From the NCBI GenBank assembly GCA_963383645.1, contig OY726561.1, forward strand, positions 31,600,826 through 31,664,825: a stretch of 64,000 bases of DNA, written 5' to 3'. The position numbers and the translations under genes were made by a program. Under the pieces are notes generated by a model, which searched no databases, was not told the DNA's origin, and saw nothing but the letters and a program-made list of their open reading frames with translations. The stretch comes from Muscardinus avellanarius (taxonomy: Eukaryota; Chordata; Mammalia; Rodentia; Gliridae). Positions within the stretch are counted from its first letter, which is position 1. Each line of letters begins with the position of its first letter. Shown here one piece after another: positions 1 through 12,045 of the stretch.

Positions 1-34
1 GAGGAGGAGGAGGAGGAGGAGGAAGAAGAAGCTT
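1..34. repeat. (GGA)n simple repeat, cut by window edge
   Basis: Seven or more GAG/GGA triplets decay into GAAGAA. The tract begins outside the window, so its true length is unknown. Confidence 0.9.
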
Positions 35-391
35 AAAAGTACATTGATCTCAGCTTTTCTTGACATTGTACTAACTTCTACTAAAATATGAGGAAGTTAC
101 CTTTATTTGTTGCATGTAATACTGCCACAAATCCTATGGCTGCTGTTGTCAGTAATTTTCTCTTGCAACTTGGGCCCTAGGTTTGCCATATTCTACATTT
201 TCAGTCTATCTACTGACCTCTTCACTACAGATGATGCTATCCTTATGTTTAAAGGATCTAACAACAAACAAAAACCTTCTTCATCTCTAAATTCTTGTAA
301 CAATCTCCTTCTTCCTTTCCAAATGAATGATAGACTTCTTTCCATTTTCTGATCCCAACTTCATGTTATAAAAGTGGAAATAGAGTGAACA

Positions 392-393
<2 letters not shown>

Positions 394-427
<34 letters not shown>
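394..427. repeat. (TG)n microsatellite
   Basis: An uninterrupted TG dinucleotide run of about 17 units. No SINE is recognisable beside it, unlike several other TG/CA tracts in this window. Confidence 0.95.
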
Positions 428-429
<2 letters not shown>

Positions 430-1199
430 AAGGCACCCATGATCTTTTTCTTTAACCCAAACTTATCAAACTTTAGCCCATCATGCCACTAAAGTAGCAT
501 TCAGCAAAGTTTCTACCAGCTGTCAACATTTCAAATCCAGTCAACTCCATGACCTCTCTGAAATAGTGGTAATAGCCAATAACTTCATATTTCTTCCTCT
601 GCCATTTCACCATCCTGGGGTTTTTATAATAACCTTCAGAATATTTTCATCTATTTGGAGTTAAAAACAAAAAGAAAGGGCATTGGATCCAGGTTACTGG
701 ATACCAATATTTTCCTCCAAACATGATTTTAATTTTACCTGTTAATGTTAGTGACTCTCCATTTGGTAATCATCCAAGCCAGACACCTCAGATTGTGCCA
801 TACATTAGGAAGAGGTTTTGCTACAAGTAAGAGACCTTGAGTAGACATGGTTTAAATATGATCATTTATTTTATATCATCAGAGACTCTGACTGTTGAGG
901 ATAAAAATCATTTTCACCTTATAGTTAAGGTACTATATTTTTCCTTTCTAAAATGGAGAACTCAAGAGAAAAAAAAGAGCTCTAGTGACTTCTCTAAGTG
1001 ACTAAAAAAGCAAAGGCAAAGAAACTTAGACTCAACGTTGCTGAGAAAATCAACTCTCTGAAACAAACACCTGATCACTTTACTTTTCATCCAAAATTGC
1101 TCCTTAAAACTTTTATTCTATAACATCTATGTTTCCTATTATGGACAAAATTTTCCCTCTGTAATGCAGATCTATATTAGTAGAAAACAGTAGTTCCCA
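428..1199. other. Unassigned AT-rich sequence
   Basis: No coding frame, RNA gene or repeat family was recognised here or in 35-393. An 81-codon open frame at 107-352 has no recognisable domain, and its composition matches the surrounding noncoding DNA. Confidence 0.6.
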
Positions 1200-1592
1200 A
1201 CAGTCCTTATTCTGTATTCTAACCACATTAATTTCTTGAGGTTGTTCATGGTTTCCTTCTTGTGGCTTTGTACATTCTATTTCTTCTGCATGAAATAATT
1301 TCCCACCCCTTTCAGTAGGATGAATGTCTATTTATCCTTCAAAATCCAGCCTAAATATTAGGTGTTCTCCTGTTAACTGTCTGTGCGCTAGTTCACACAC
1401 ACTGTGGAACATTGTATCTTGTATGAATTCCAGTGTAGTATTTTATTCTGTTGTCTTATTAGTTGTATTTTATCTGTCCTGCTCTTAGACTATAAATGTC
1501 ATGGGAGCTTGTTGATCATATGTGTTCATCTTCAGTACAGATACAAAATAGTAAGTATTCAATAAAAATTTATTGAGTTGCTAACTCTATGA
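1200..1592 (+). mobile_element. LINE-2 (L2) 3' fragment, old
   Basis: The order of words follows the L2 3' end. A 'CTGCATGAAATAATTTCCCAC' type stretch is followed by TATCCTTCAAAATCCAGCCTA. Further on come a 'TAGACTATAAATGTCATGGG' type stretch and finally CAATAAAAATTTATTGAGTTG. Divergence is high, as expected for an element that predates placental mammals. Boundaries are approximate. Assignment is by pattern only. Confidence 0.6.
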
Positions 1593-4500
1593 AATTTATT
1601 ATATTATATATTAATTATTATTAAATGTTTATTAGTACAGTAAAGACAACAACTACCACTTACCACAAAGCCAATATCTCAAGTGATTAGAATGGTATTC
1701 ACTACAAATTCTTTATCTAAACTAAAAAAAAAAAATGAGCTAGACCACTTCTTCCTAAATAATTCCCTTTTGTTGATGCTTAAGAAATTGTTCTTTACAT
1801 AAGGACAATCTAAGTGGGTAATTCCACTATTGTGAAATATAAACATTTTTAATACAAAAAATGTGCAATATTTCCAGGTGAGTTAATGTTTCCTAGAAGT
1901 CCATGTGTAGTTTTCTGGCATAATAATCTATTATGTGTTGATTCACTGGATTGCATAAGGTCCTTCCCCTGAACTGGCTCTTTTAATTAATAACATCTGG
2001 GCCAACATCATAATGTAAATCATGTTGACAAAGATATACATGCACACACTCTTGGTGCCTCTCCCCATTTTCCTCCCTCTCAATACACAGTACTCAGATT
2101 TACCTTGGTATATATTCACATGTATACACATAGTCTGTGGTAGTATTTCTATTAATGAAGCTAAGTCTTCCTCCACCCCTTACGTTTATATCTTCTTTCT
2201 AACTCCCCCTGAGGTTTCTCCTCATCATCTGGAGTTTCTCTTTAATTCACAATATATAACTATTTGGTGGTTTTGCCTCTGTGGTTTCTTCAGCTTACAA
2301 ATATGACTACTGATTTTATAATACTGAGATTATTTCTTTTGGTTTCTATTTCAGTAGATTGACTATTCTTCACTATATGCAAGAAAAATAGGTTGAGTGA
2401 TTTCTCACTTCAACTCATTTTGTTCTAGAATATCAGTTAAGGAATCACTTCCTTCACTCTTTTCTGATGAATAGAAAAATTATTTCACAGATAACATAAA
2501 TTTAATCATGAGAATGCCTTAGTTTCTGCATTTTATATCTCCTGTTCAGTTTTTCTTTATCTCATATGTCTGTAGGGTAGAATTGCCAGAAACTCAAGTT
2601 GAATCAAAACATTTATTCCTCCCAGTATGTGCCTTTATTTTGACATTTGTCAAAACCTTTGGTCACTATAAGTCTATAGTTTACATGGAGAGCTTTACTG
2701 TAAGCATCCATTTGTCATAAATACAGAAAAAGTGGTAATAATATTGAAATTTTATAATTGCAGCCATAAAATACTATTAAGCCATCTGATAGTCAAAAGA
2801 TTATAAAAGGTATACATATCTCTGAATTTAAACACATAAAAGTCAGCATTTTAACTTAGGATGTATACTTCAGAAAAATCGTTTTTCTATCTGAGGAGTA
2901 AAAATGAGCTAAGAATAGATTTGTACTGAAATAATTAAAACTGGCAAATGACACAATATGGGACTAGACTTTGTAGTTGTTTGAAGGTCAAAACAAATTT
3001 ATAATGTACGATATACTTGTCTAACCAACAGATTTAGCATAACTAAATTGAAAAGCACTGTTAGGATGGCAACAAATCAGAATTTAAATTATTGAGCAGT
3101 GGAGCTGTCGTTAAAAATGTCAAGCATGAAGTTTATTTTCCCTAGGGACATCTCACAGAATATTCTAACTTCATCATGTGATTGTTTTCTTTCTATTTTA
3201 TTATATCTAAAAAACATATGCAAGCCTATCATCTACACCATTGCTTTTCAAATTACTTGTGATCAAGCATTATATTTTCGTTTGTGATTTTTATTTGTGC
3301 CTTGTTGTAGCCCAATACTTTTATAAAACACAAGAAAAATGAGTTACTTATAAAATTAAAAAGATACAATCATACAAACTCAAACCACCAACTCTTAAAA
3401 TTATTAACAGATTCAAATGCAATTAATCTGTGATAGCATCAAGTAACTTTCAAATTTTACTGATACTTACTTTCCAATCTGTCCTCAAGGTTCTATGAAC
3501 TTGTAGGAAGCAATTGGTAAGGTAACACATGATAACACATGAGCACCCTAAGTCATAATCTTCTATGATCTGCCAGAGTCGAGGTTGTCTTAAAAGTTCA
3601 GATCACCAACGTCACTGGCAGATTTGTTACACTAAACTCACTATTCTAGGTTACCAATAAATCTCACTCATCCATGTCACTAATATTGGTGGGCCTGATA
3701 CATGGTAAGTAAAGTTTTGTTTGATTACAGGTTTTTAATGAAACATTAAAAGTTGAAAGGGGCATTGTAGCCAGTGAAACCTTAAAAGCTCTACTCACCA
3801 AGCTTATCCTGAACAGGCATGATTTAATCCATGCCTTGTTCAAACACTACACTACATTTTGAATCAAGAGGCATTTTATTCCTGCAGGTAGGATTTTAGG
3901 ATCAATTATAACTACCTTGTATTTTAATAGGTACTTCAGCATGATTATATTAATTTAAACATAAAAATCAGGCTACTTATGCAGGAGTTGAAGTATGAGA
4001 GAGCTTCTCAATAGACTTCTTATTTTAAACCTTACCAGCCAAATTACAGTGTAATTGCTTTTATTTGATCTTTTCCCATCTAAAAACTGCCTTGAGGGTG
4101 CATGCTTCAGTCCATTTAATTTGATCAAAGTCTATGATTTTTTTTTCAAAGGACTTCCAGATTTGAAGTAGCAAAGAATATTCTATGTATTTTTATCACC
4201 CCATATGGACAAGTAATTTCAATTGCTTTAAAGAAAGAAAAAGAAAGGGATGTGTATAACCTGTAGCTTTGCAATAAAGTTATAAATTTCATACTTGAAA
4301 GATAAAGCTGAGTGTTTAGAAGAATATTACTTATATTTGCCATAACTCTATTACTATTAATTATATAAAGCCTTTGCCTTAAGCTTTAATCTATCTGTTC
4401 AAATGTAATTTTGTGCCTACTTTTACTGTAAGTTTATTACTACTAATATATTTAAATATTATTGCCAAACTTTAATTATATCTAAAATAGTTTGTTTTAT

Positions 4501-5929
4501 TAATTTATATGAAATTAAATAAATACATTGGGGAACTAATAATAATATGGTTAGCACTATTCATGACTTCAAGCTTAGAGAAATACTTGTGATCTTGTTC
4601 ATGAATTAATCATTCTAATATCTAATCTTTATTAGTACTTTACATTTAATTTTCCAAAAGCATTTTATGTGTTTAAGACTTTAAGACCAACATTCCCTCT
4701 TTTTTATTCTGTAAGACTGTTGGCTTATTTTATTTTAATTTTAATTTTTGGCAAACTAGAAACAAATGAAAAATAAGGATGACTGTTTACACATAATCAG
4801 GTTGAATATGAGTAGAGTAGGATAATTTCCATAATCCACAATATCTGTAAGTAGACACACCTGCACATCTCAAATGCTACTTCCCAGCATCCTGGAATTT
4901 TCTCAAGGGCCTGATCTTCTCACTTAATGAACTGTATGTTAATTGTTCAGCCGTGTCTAGTGGCAGGGTAAAGTCACAAAGTGACTGACAATATATAGTG
5001 AACTGTCTCCCAACCAGATAGTAGCTATATTTTTACTCAAAATGTGGTACCATTTATTTTTATTTAAGGAAAAGTAGAGGGCATTGATTCATTTCAACAA
5101 GCATTCACTAAGTGTTTATTGCTGAGTATTAACATGAATCTAAATTACAGTTATTTTGTAAGACAGGAGGAGATGCTATATAACGGACCATCAGATTGAC
5201 ATTTGTTTAGGAGGGAAAACCTGCTGTAGTGAAACCCTTGTCATTTCTGCTCTCACAAGGCATCCATTTCTTCTTTCAGTTAGAAGTGTACTTTAATTGG
5301 GCATTTAACCATCACATTAATTCCAATCTCAATCTAGTGCTGTTGAGGAAGCCACATTCAAGGATTCTTTTTAATTCCTTTTTCATTTTCTAAGATGTTT
5401 CAGTTCATTGTGCCTTAGTTTTGCTTTATTTGTATTTCTTAATTTTCAGAACATGAGCTTAAGAAAAATTAGGCCCATGGAAATTTAAAACTTAAAATGC
5501 CAGTTTTATTAAAGCTCAAATTTGAGACATTTTTATTTAATGCTGCTCAGCAGGAAAGAGCAACACGCCCGATGATGTATACTATCCAGATTCCCTTAAA
5601 AGAAAATTTTAACATCAATTTCCAATGGAATACGTTAGCAGTTCCATTTGTGTATTAAAGTATTTGAAATTAGAAAGTACTTCTTAAAAGAGATACTTAT
5701 TTGTAGAAAAGTACTGGCTAACTCTGTCCTCTCAACATCTAACACTGTCTTGGAAAAACTTAGCTCATTGCATGAGATGTTTGAAAAGTAAAGGTAAAAG
5801 TGCGTACAACAAGAGAGAATAACATTTTCTCTATATTGAGTTCTGGTTCAATCCAGCAGCAGGGCTGCCAGTAATATTTGCATCCAGTGATCAAATATAT
5901 ATCTTTATGCCAGATATATTAGTTTATTT
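1593..5929. other. Unassigned AT-rich sequence, gene-free
   Basis: Over 4 kb of AT-rich DNA with no SINE of the lineage-specific type and no long open frame. A stretch near 5095-5170 faintly resembles the start of an old MIR or L2 element but is too weak to call. The open frames at 1943-2306, 3099-3287 and 4146-4343 show no domain and stop in ordinary AT-rich DNA. Confidence 0.55.
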
Positions 5930-6290
5930 TCTTTTCCTATGAAATCTCAGAGGCAGGGTACTTTATAAAGAAAAGACACCTACATATCTCACACTTTAGA
6001 GGCTGAAATGGCAATATCCGTCAGCCCATTTTTTCAACCTGGATACGTCTCCTGTCTGTGTTCAAACATGGTGGAGAGGTAGGAAGGGGAATGGCTGTTA
6101 AAATTTCTGCCACTCTTCAATATTAACACATTGGAGACACGCTTCTAGCACATGACACTTTGAGAGGATACACCCAAACTGTGTTCACCAAAGCAACAGG
6201 GTCTCTGCATGGCCCTTCCTCCAAAGGTTCATCCTTTCCCATGCAACTAGAGGCTTGGCAATGTGTCTCATTTTCCCCTGATATAAACTA
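5930..6290 (+). mobile_element. LTR-retrotransposon-like relic (MaLR-type suspected)
   Basis: The words TACTTTATAAAGAAAAGACA, 'TTTAGAGGCTGAAATGGCA', 'AAACATGGTGGAGAGG' and 'GCATGGCCCTTCCTCC' occur in the order typical of a medium-reiteration LTR-derived repeat of rodents. The exact family is not established. It lies directly left of the long inverted repeat. Confidence 0.4.
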
Positions 6291-6364
6291 ATAGTCATCA
6301 GATGATGTATATTTAATTCCTTTTAGCACTGCTTTGTGTATGTAATAGTGTTCATTTTATAGAC

Positions 6365-6852
6365 AATGGGCATAAAATGTTATACAACCTATTTTCAGGA
6401 AAGATAAATATATTCATATTCAATATTATAAGTTATAACTTATGTTTTACCTAATATCTTTCTCATAAACCTTATTTTCCAATAAACCTTTGTTTGCTTT
6501 CCCTAAAATTCTATAGTTCTTCTTGTATTTCAGATTGAAAATTTATAATTTGTCCACCCAAGGCATATTCTTATTTTATCTTTATTTTTGGTGCCTCCAA
6601 GCTACACCCCCAACACAAACTTTTATTATTTATTTTGAAACAGAGTCACACTGAGTTGCAGTGGGCCTCACTAAGTAGCTGAGGCTGTCCACAAATCGAG
6701 ATCTGTGATCCTCCTGTCTCAGCCTCCCAAATACTGGGATTACAAGCATGTGCCACCAAGCCCGGTTCAGGACTATTCTTTTAAATAATTGTTTATTTTC
6801 ATATCATCTTTCACTTCTTTCTCTGTATAGCATGTTTGCCTTGAGCCTTTGC
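6365..6852 (+). repeat. Left arm of long inverted repeat
   Basis: This 488-bp arm is the reverse complement of 7188-7679. By hand alignment there are about 19 substitutions and one 4-bp gap, so identity is near 96%. The arm contains an antisense SINE at 6581-6766, which was duplicated together with its flanks. The inner boundary is sharp: similarity stops after CCTTTGC at 6852. The outer end may extend weakly for another 15 bases. Confidence 0.95.
6581..6766 (-). mobile_element. B1-dID-type SINE in left arm
   Basis: Read on the minus strand it runs from GGGCTTGGTGGCACATGC through the ID-like AGCTTGGAGG to the tail. The ID half is shortened: the segment holding the usual AGAATGCCCCTGGGTTC is missing. 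The copy in the other arm lacks the same segment, which shows that one insertion was duplicated. Confidence 0.85.
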
Positions 6853-7187
6853 TCCTTAACAAACAAGAACTGGTGACAGACCCAAAGAGTTTTGGAGCCA
6901 AAGTTCTCACTATCAATAATTCTTTGACAGTATATTTTCAAGCTGGATCTGTATTTTGATCAGATGGTACTCCAAGTTGCTACAGTTGTTAAAAATCACT
7001 AAGTAAAAATAATATAAAAATTGCTAAGTGAATTGAATATAAATTAAATTGAATATACAATCACTGTTAAGTGAATATAAAATACTAAATTGATACCAAT
7101 ATGAAATAATTGGAAAAAGATTGTTTTATAACAATAAGTAGATTTCCAATCAAAATATATGAATAAAAATAAAGCTTCCAATGTAAT
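6853..7187. other. Spacer of the long inverted repeat
   Basis: 335 bp of very AT-rich DNA between the arms. It holds three degenerate copies of an ACTAAGTGAATATAAA-like word between about 7000 and 7085. No open frame or known repeat was seen. Confidence 0.7.
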
Positions 7188-7679
7188 GCAAAGGTTCAAG
7201 GCAAACATGCTATACAGAGAAAGAAGTGAAAGATGATATGAAAATAAACAATTATTTAAAAGAATAGTCCTGAACCGGGCGTGGTGGCAAACGCTTGTAA
7301 TCCCAGTATTTAGGAGACTGAGACAGGAGGATCACAGATCTCGATTTGTGGACAGCCTCAGCTACTTAGTGAGGCCCACTGCAACTCAGTGCGACTTTGT
7401 TTCAAAATAAATAATAAAAGTTTGTGTTGGGGGTGTAGCTCTGAAGCACCAAAAATAAAGATAAAATAAGAATATTCCTTGGGTAGACAAATTATAAATT
7501 TTCAATCTGAAATACAAGAAGAACTATAGAATTTTAGGGAAAGCAAACAAAGGTTTATTGGAAAATAAGGTTCACGAGAAAGATAAATATTAGATAAAAC
7601 ATAAGTTATAAATTATAATATTGAATACGAATATATTTATCTTTCCTGAAAATAGCTTGTATAACATTTTATGCCCATT
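7188..7679 (-). repeat. Right arm of long inverted repeat
   Basis: The 492-bp inverted copy of 6365-6852. It is four bases longer because of a single gap (AGATAAATATTAG here against AGATATTAG in the reversed left arm). Several differences are G/A or C/T and two lie in or near CpG, as expected from ordinary decay after duplication. Confidence 0.95.
7276..7450 (+). mobile_element. B1-dID-type SINE in right arm
   Basis: Plus-strand twin of the left-arm SINE, with GGGCGTGGTGGCAAACGC at its head and the same truncated ID half (GGGGGTGTAGCTCTGAAGC). It retains a CG in GGGCGTGG where the other copy has TG. Confidence 0.9.
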
Positions 7680-8011
7680 ATAAATGTCATATTATAATTG
7701 TGAAACATCTAAAATTGCTCAGTGGTTTTATAACAGAGTAATAGGAACTCAAAAAAGTATTTGTCAGACAAATAGTGTGCATTGTGCTCATATACATTTC
7801 TTTTATTTGGTATACCACTGTATATTAAGAAAAATATCTGCATTGGTAATATTATGACTACATGAATACTTTAAACTCAAATAAAAATATCTTGGTTTAG
7901 AATATCTATATAAATTTTTCTTAGAAAATTAAAGTCAAGAAAACGATTATGACTTAAAAAAATAGCTTAATCGGAGAAAGGATTTTATTATTTATTTTTT
8001 ATTCCTGAATT

Positions 8012-8182
8012 TTGTACATCACTTAACTTAATCCTCAGGAAGCACTAAATAATAGAAACCATTCTGCTTATTTTGAAGCTTAGGAAACCGAGGCAGGGAA
8101 CTCATTCACCTTGCTGAAATGAGATGAGTGGTAGAACTGGGATTCAAAAACGAGTGTTTGAACCACTGTGTATACTGCCTCT
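8012..8182 (+). mobile_element. MIR element, old
   Basis: The MIR core is readable: AATCCTCAGGAAGC, then GGAAACCGAGGCAGGGAACT, then GTAGAACTGGGATTCAAA, and the end 'AACCACTGTGTATACTGCCTC'. This is the tRNA-derived mammalian-wide SINE, inactive in rodents. Confidence 0.8.
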
Positions 8183-8374
8183 AAATTAGTGGAAATGTAA
8201 ATCTGCAAACTTGAATTGCTATTATCTTAAATAGCATCTATTTTGCAACAAATGAACATACATGTCTAGCATTTGTTGAATAATTTTTGCAACTATTAGA
8301 AATTGATCACCTTTTAATATCTTAAAATTTGCCATTAAAACTGAATATCAGAAAATTCTTAAAAATAATCTCAC

Positions 8375-8530
8375 GTAGGTGTGGTGGCACACATCTTTAA
8401 TCCTAGTACTTCAGAGGCTGAGACAGGAGGATCACATGTTCAAAGATCATCCAACAATGTAGTGAGACTCTCAGCAAAGATTCTGAAGGTGTAGCTAGGA
8501 GGTAGAATGCCCTAGTATCAAGACTAAAAT
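8375..8530 (+). mobile_element. B1-dID-type SINE, internally shortened
   Basis: The head GTGTGGTGGCACACATC, the body GAGGCTGAGACAGGAGGATC and the ID-like AGGTGTAGCTAGGAGGTAGA are visible. The link between the halves is reduced compared with full copies of about 210 bp. Confidence 0.8.
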
Positions 8531-10013
8531 AATAACAATAAACTATTATATTGCCTGCATTACTATTGAAAATAGGAAATTCTTACCATAAAACTATTTG
8601 CCATTGCTAGAACTCTTTTTGTGTTCTAATCTAATCATATACCAGGGGAAAAGAAGTACAGGGATATTTGAAGAATGGAGTTTCAGTTTGACTGATTCTG
8701 GTTTAGAGGGGTCATTTTATAATTTTTGTTCAGCTTTTCTCAGTTTCATACCTAATAGTTGAAATATAGCTTTGATTTCTTCCTAATGAATTTGCTATAC
8801 TCTCAAAGGAATTAAAAATCTCTCAATATTACATAATCTACCCAATCTTCTAGGTACTTGTTGTATTAGGTAAAACCTGGATATAACATTTGCCAACTAG
8901 ATTAAAGTTTTCACCAGGCTCAAGAGATGTGGTATGATGGTCTCCAGCATCTTTAGAACTATGGAGATTTCCATTAGAAATTCCAGGTCCTTGTCACTTT
9001 GGTGGTTCTGTGAATTGAACAGATGTTCAGCTTACTGTAATTTTCTCAAAAGCAAACTGAGAGCTAAGTTTAGCTTTCTAGTAGTACAAAAAGATTAGAG
9101 GCAAAATATTCCTAAAGTATACCTGTAACGTGTTACCTATTGAAACAGTTTGTTTAAGATTTCACAAAGACATACTTATTTAGCAATACAGTCAAATACA
9201 TATACATTAATATATATTCAGCAAGTAAAAAGATCTTATTGAGGGTGTAACCGATGGTTGACAGGCACTGTGACTGTGATGAGTAAATAAATATATTAAT
9301 TTTAATGGGCACAAAATGGTAAGCTTACTGATTGCATTTTTTCATGAATGTCTTTGGAATTAAATAAAATTCAGAAATTTGCAAAGGCTGAGCAGTGAGC
9401 ATTATTTAGGATAAATAGGTCACTAAAAATTGGCAAATACTATTAGCCATCTCATTTTATAATAATGTTGAATATAAGGTATAAAAAATAGGCAACAAAG
9501 GATAAAGTTCCACCCAGCAGAACAAAGTAAAAAACAAAAATCTTATAAAAGATTAAGTATACTTATTTTATATCATATTATTCTTATGAAAAAACTAAAA
9601 TTACAGATTAAATTTGAAACACAGAATAGTGATAACTCAATCATTTGTCAGATGAATAACTTGTATTTTGCTAATGTCTGTTTCTTCTATTTTATGTATC
9701 AGTCAATAATATGTATAAATTATCAATATCATTAGTATTATAGTGGTATAAAAACAGCAATAACTGTGTAGCCTTGTGCAAAAGATTGGCTTCTTTGCAT
9801 ATATCCTCCCCTCTTCCCTGAAAAGAGATAATTTTGAAATTTGCAGGTACTCCCAAAGTTGGTTTTAATCAGAACAGTTTGGGAATCGTTTTTAAAATTA
9901 CAATTTCAGAACTCAATTCTGGAGTCTGACACAATATATTTTATATGGGCCTCAGTAATCTCCTCTTCTTAAGTTTGTCAAATGATTCTGTTATAGACAA
10001 CTCACAAATCATT
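8531..10013. other. Unassigned AT-rich sequence
   Basis: No repeat family, RNA gene or coding frame recognised in this stretch. Confidence 0.6.
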
Positions 10014-11277
10014 ATTTATTTTTTATTTTTATTGGTACATTATAGTTTAACATAATAATGTGGATCATATTGACATTGGCATAACTTCACACAGTGCTTA
10101 GTGCCCTATTGGCCACTTATTGCCCACTGCCCCACCCCCAGTTTCGACAATGAGTGTCCAGGGTAACCATGGTACATTCACACTCATACATGTATTCGAA
10201 TGTAACTCCTCCATTAATCAACCTCAGCCTCGTTCCTCCCCTACCCTTCCATTCTAGCTTTGCTGAGGTTTCCCCTCCATTATCTGGAGTCCCTTTGGTA
10301 TTCCTAATACTCCTGAGTTTGGACATATTTGAGAAAACATATGTCCCTTCTCTTTCTGTGCTTGGCTGATCTCATTTAATATAATGTACTCCAGGTCTTT
10401 CCATCTTCTTGCAAATGACATGATTTGTTCTTTATTGCTGAGTAGAATTCCATGGTATGTGTTTTCCATAATTTTGCAATCCATTCATCTGTTGATGGAA
10501 ACCTAGGTTGATTCTGTCTTTTGGCTATTGTGAATTGTTCTATGAACTTGGGTATCCATATGTTACTGTAGTTCTCTGATTTCAACCCCTTTGGAAAGAT
10601 ATCCAGGAGTGGTATAGGCAGATCATATGGTGGATCCATTCCCACTTTTCTAAGGAATCTCCACACTGATATCCATAGCGGCTGAACTAATTTGTGTTCC
10701 CACCAACAGTGTAAAAGAATTCCTATTTTCCCACATCCTCTCCAGCATTTGTTGTTATTTGGCTTCTTTATGCTTGCCACTCTGATTAGGGTTAGATGGA
10801 ATCTCAGTATAGTCTTGATTTGCATTTAACTAATAGCTAATGATGTCGAACATTTTTTCATGTATCTATTGGCCATTTGTACATCTTTTGTGAGGTATCT
10901 ATTCAATTCAGTTGCCCATTTCTTGATTGGGTTATTTGCTACTGTAGAGTCTTTTGAGCTATTTGTATATTCTGATTATTACCCCTCTATGAGAGTAGTG
11001 GCTGGTAAAGATCTCCCATTTTGTAGGTTTTCTCTTTAGATTCTTGATGGTTTCTTTTGATGAGCAGAAACTTTTTAGTTTGATTCCATTCCACTCATTA
11101 ATTCTTGTTTTAATTTCCTGCACTTTGGAAGTCTTATTGAGAAAGTTAGTACCTATACCTATATGTTGTAGTGTTGATCCTATGTCCTCCTCTAAATGTG
11201 TCGCAGTCTGTGGTCTAATTTCCAAGTCTGATCCATCTGAGTCGATTAAACTCCTGAATTTCTCTTTCTGATTTCAT
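10014..11277 (-). mobile_element. L1 LINE, 5'-truncated (ORF2 3' end plus 3'UTR)
   Basis: On the minus strand this reads from late ORF2 through the 3'UTR to an A-rich tail at 10014-10031. Typical ORF2 words are present, such as 'TGGAATTCTACTCAGCAAT' reversed near 10440. The remainder of the L1 is absent, as usual for truncated reverse transcription. It is the longest L1 segment in the window. The same 3' end recurs at 18.6, 42.4 and 48.1 kb. Confidence 0.92.
10376..11225 (-). pseudogene. L1 ORF2 C-terminal remnant, broken frames
   Basis: Two open pieces, 88 codons at 10959-11225 and 149 codons at 10376-10825, give recognisable C-terminal L1 ORF2 protein. The second contains HCWWEHKLVQPLW, GMDPPYDLPIPLL and FPSTDEWIAKLWKTHTMEFY. 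They are separated by stops and frame shifts. The endonuclease and reverse transcriptase domains are absent, so no active protein can be made. Confidence 0.9.
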
Positions 11278-11895
11278 GCAAGCCAAATTCCCATGAGGTA
11301 GACAGTATTAACTTTGTAGATTATCTCTGGCTATAAATCCAGAGTTGTTTTCTGTTGTTCCAGATAACAGTATTTTACTTGAATATGAACTTCTAGAGAA
11401 CATGTCTCATTCATCATCATTATCTAGGGTCTAGGACATTGTCTGACATTTGGCAAATATTAATTTAAGAAATGAAACAAATAACAAATCAACATAATTT
11501 CTTATATTCTCTCTTTCCTCCCCCAAATTAATATAAATATGTGAGCAAAATACTTTACAAAGTAGCATATGACTCTAAATGACTCTTGCCTGTTTTGTGA
11601 AACATCAGTTATCTTAAGAATGAGGCAAAATGACATAAGACACACAAGAATCTTTACTGGGCCAGAATCTTCCACTCAGTTTGACTTGTTTTCCCTCCTT
11701 TATACTTTGTTGTATTTTCTAGTCACCTGCTTTTTTTTTTAATTGGAATTCTATTTCTTTCCTTCACTTTTAAAGACATGAAAGAAAAACTGGGTACATT
11801 TAAATAAATATTAAAGAAAATATGCCAATTGCTTTTTTACCTACCCACATTGAAATAAATTATATTATAAAATATACTCAATTCTTTCAATTTTA
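11278..11895. other. Unassigned AT-rich sequence
   Basis: No repeat or gene recognised. It contains short A and T runs only. Confidence 0.6.
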
Positions 11896-12045
11896 TTATT
11901 TATTTGTTTGTTTGTTTGTTTGTTTTTGTGATTGGACTACTGATTGAACCCAGGGACATATTACCTTCGAGCTACACCTCCATTCCTATCCCAGCTTTAT
12001 TTTTTATTCTTTATTTTGAAACAGGATCTTCTTACTAATTATCAG
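11896..12045 (-). mobile_element. SINE fragment (ID-like half) with (TTTG)n tail
   Basis: The left edge is a (TTTG)n run at about 11900-11928, which is the former 3' tail. It is followed by GATTGAACCCAGGGACATA and CGAGCTACACCTCC, the ID half in antisense, then TATTTTGAAACAGGATCTTC from the linker. The B1 half is missing. Confidence 0.8.

Noticed and set aside
6365..7679. Inverted repeat as a microRNA precursor
   Set aside because: Arms of almost 500 bp with a 335-bp spacer are far beyond a microRNA hairpin; long dsRNA is the more likely structure.
6365..7679. Inverted repeat as terminal repeats of a DNA transposon
   Set aside because: No transposase, no terminal motif or target duplication at the outer ends, and a SINE is shared inside the arms.
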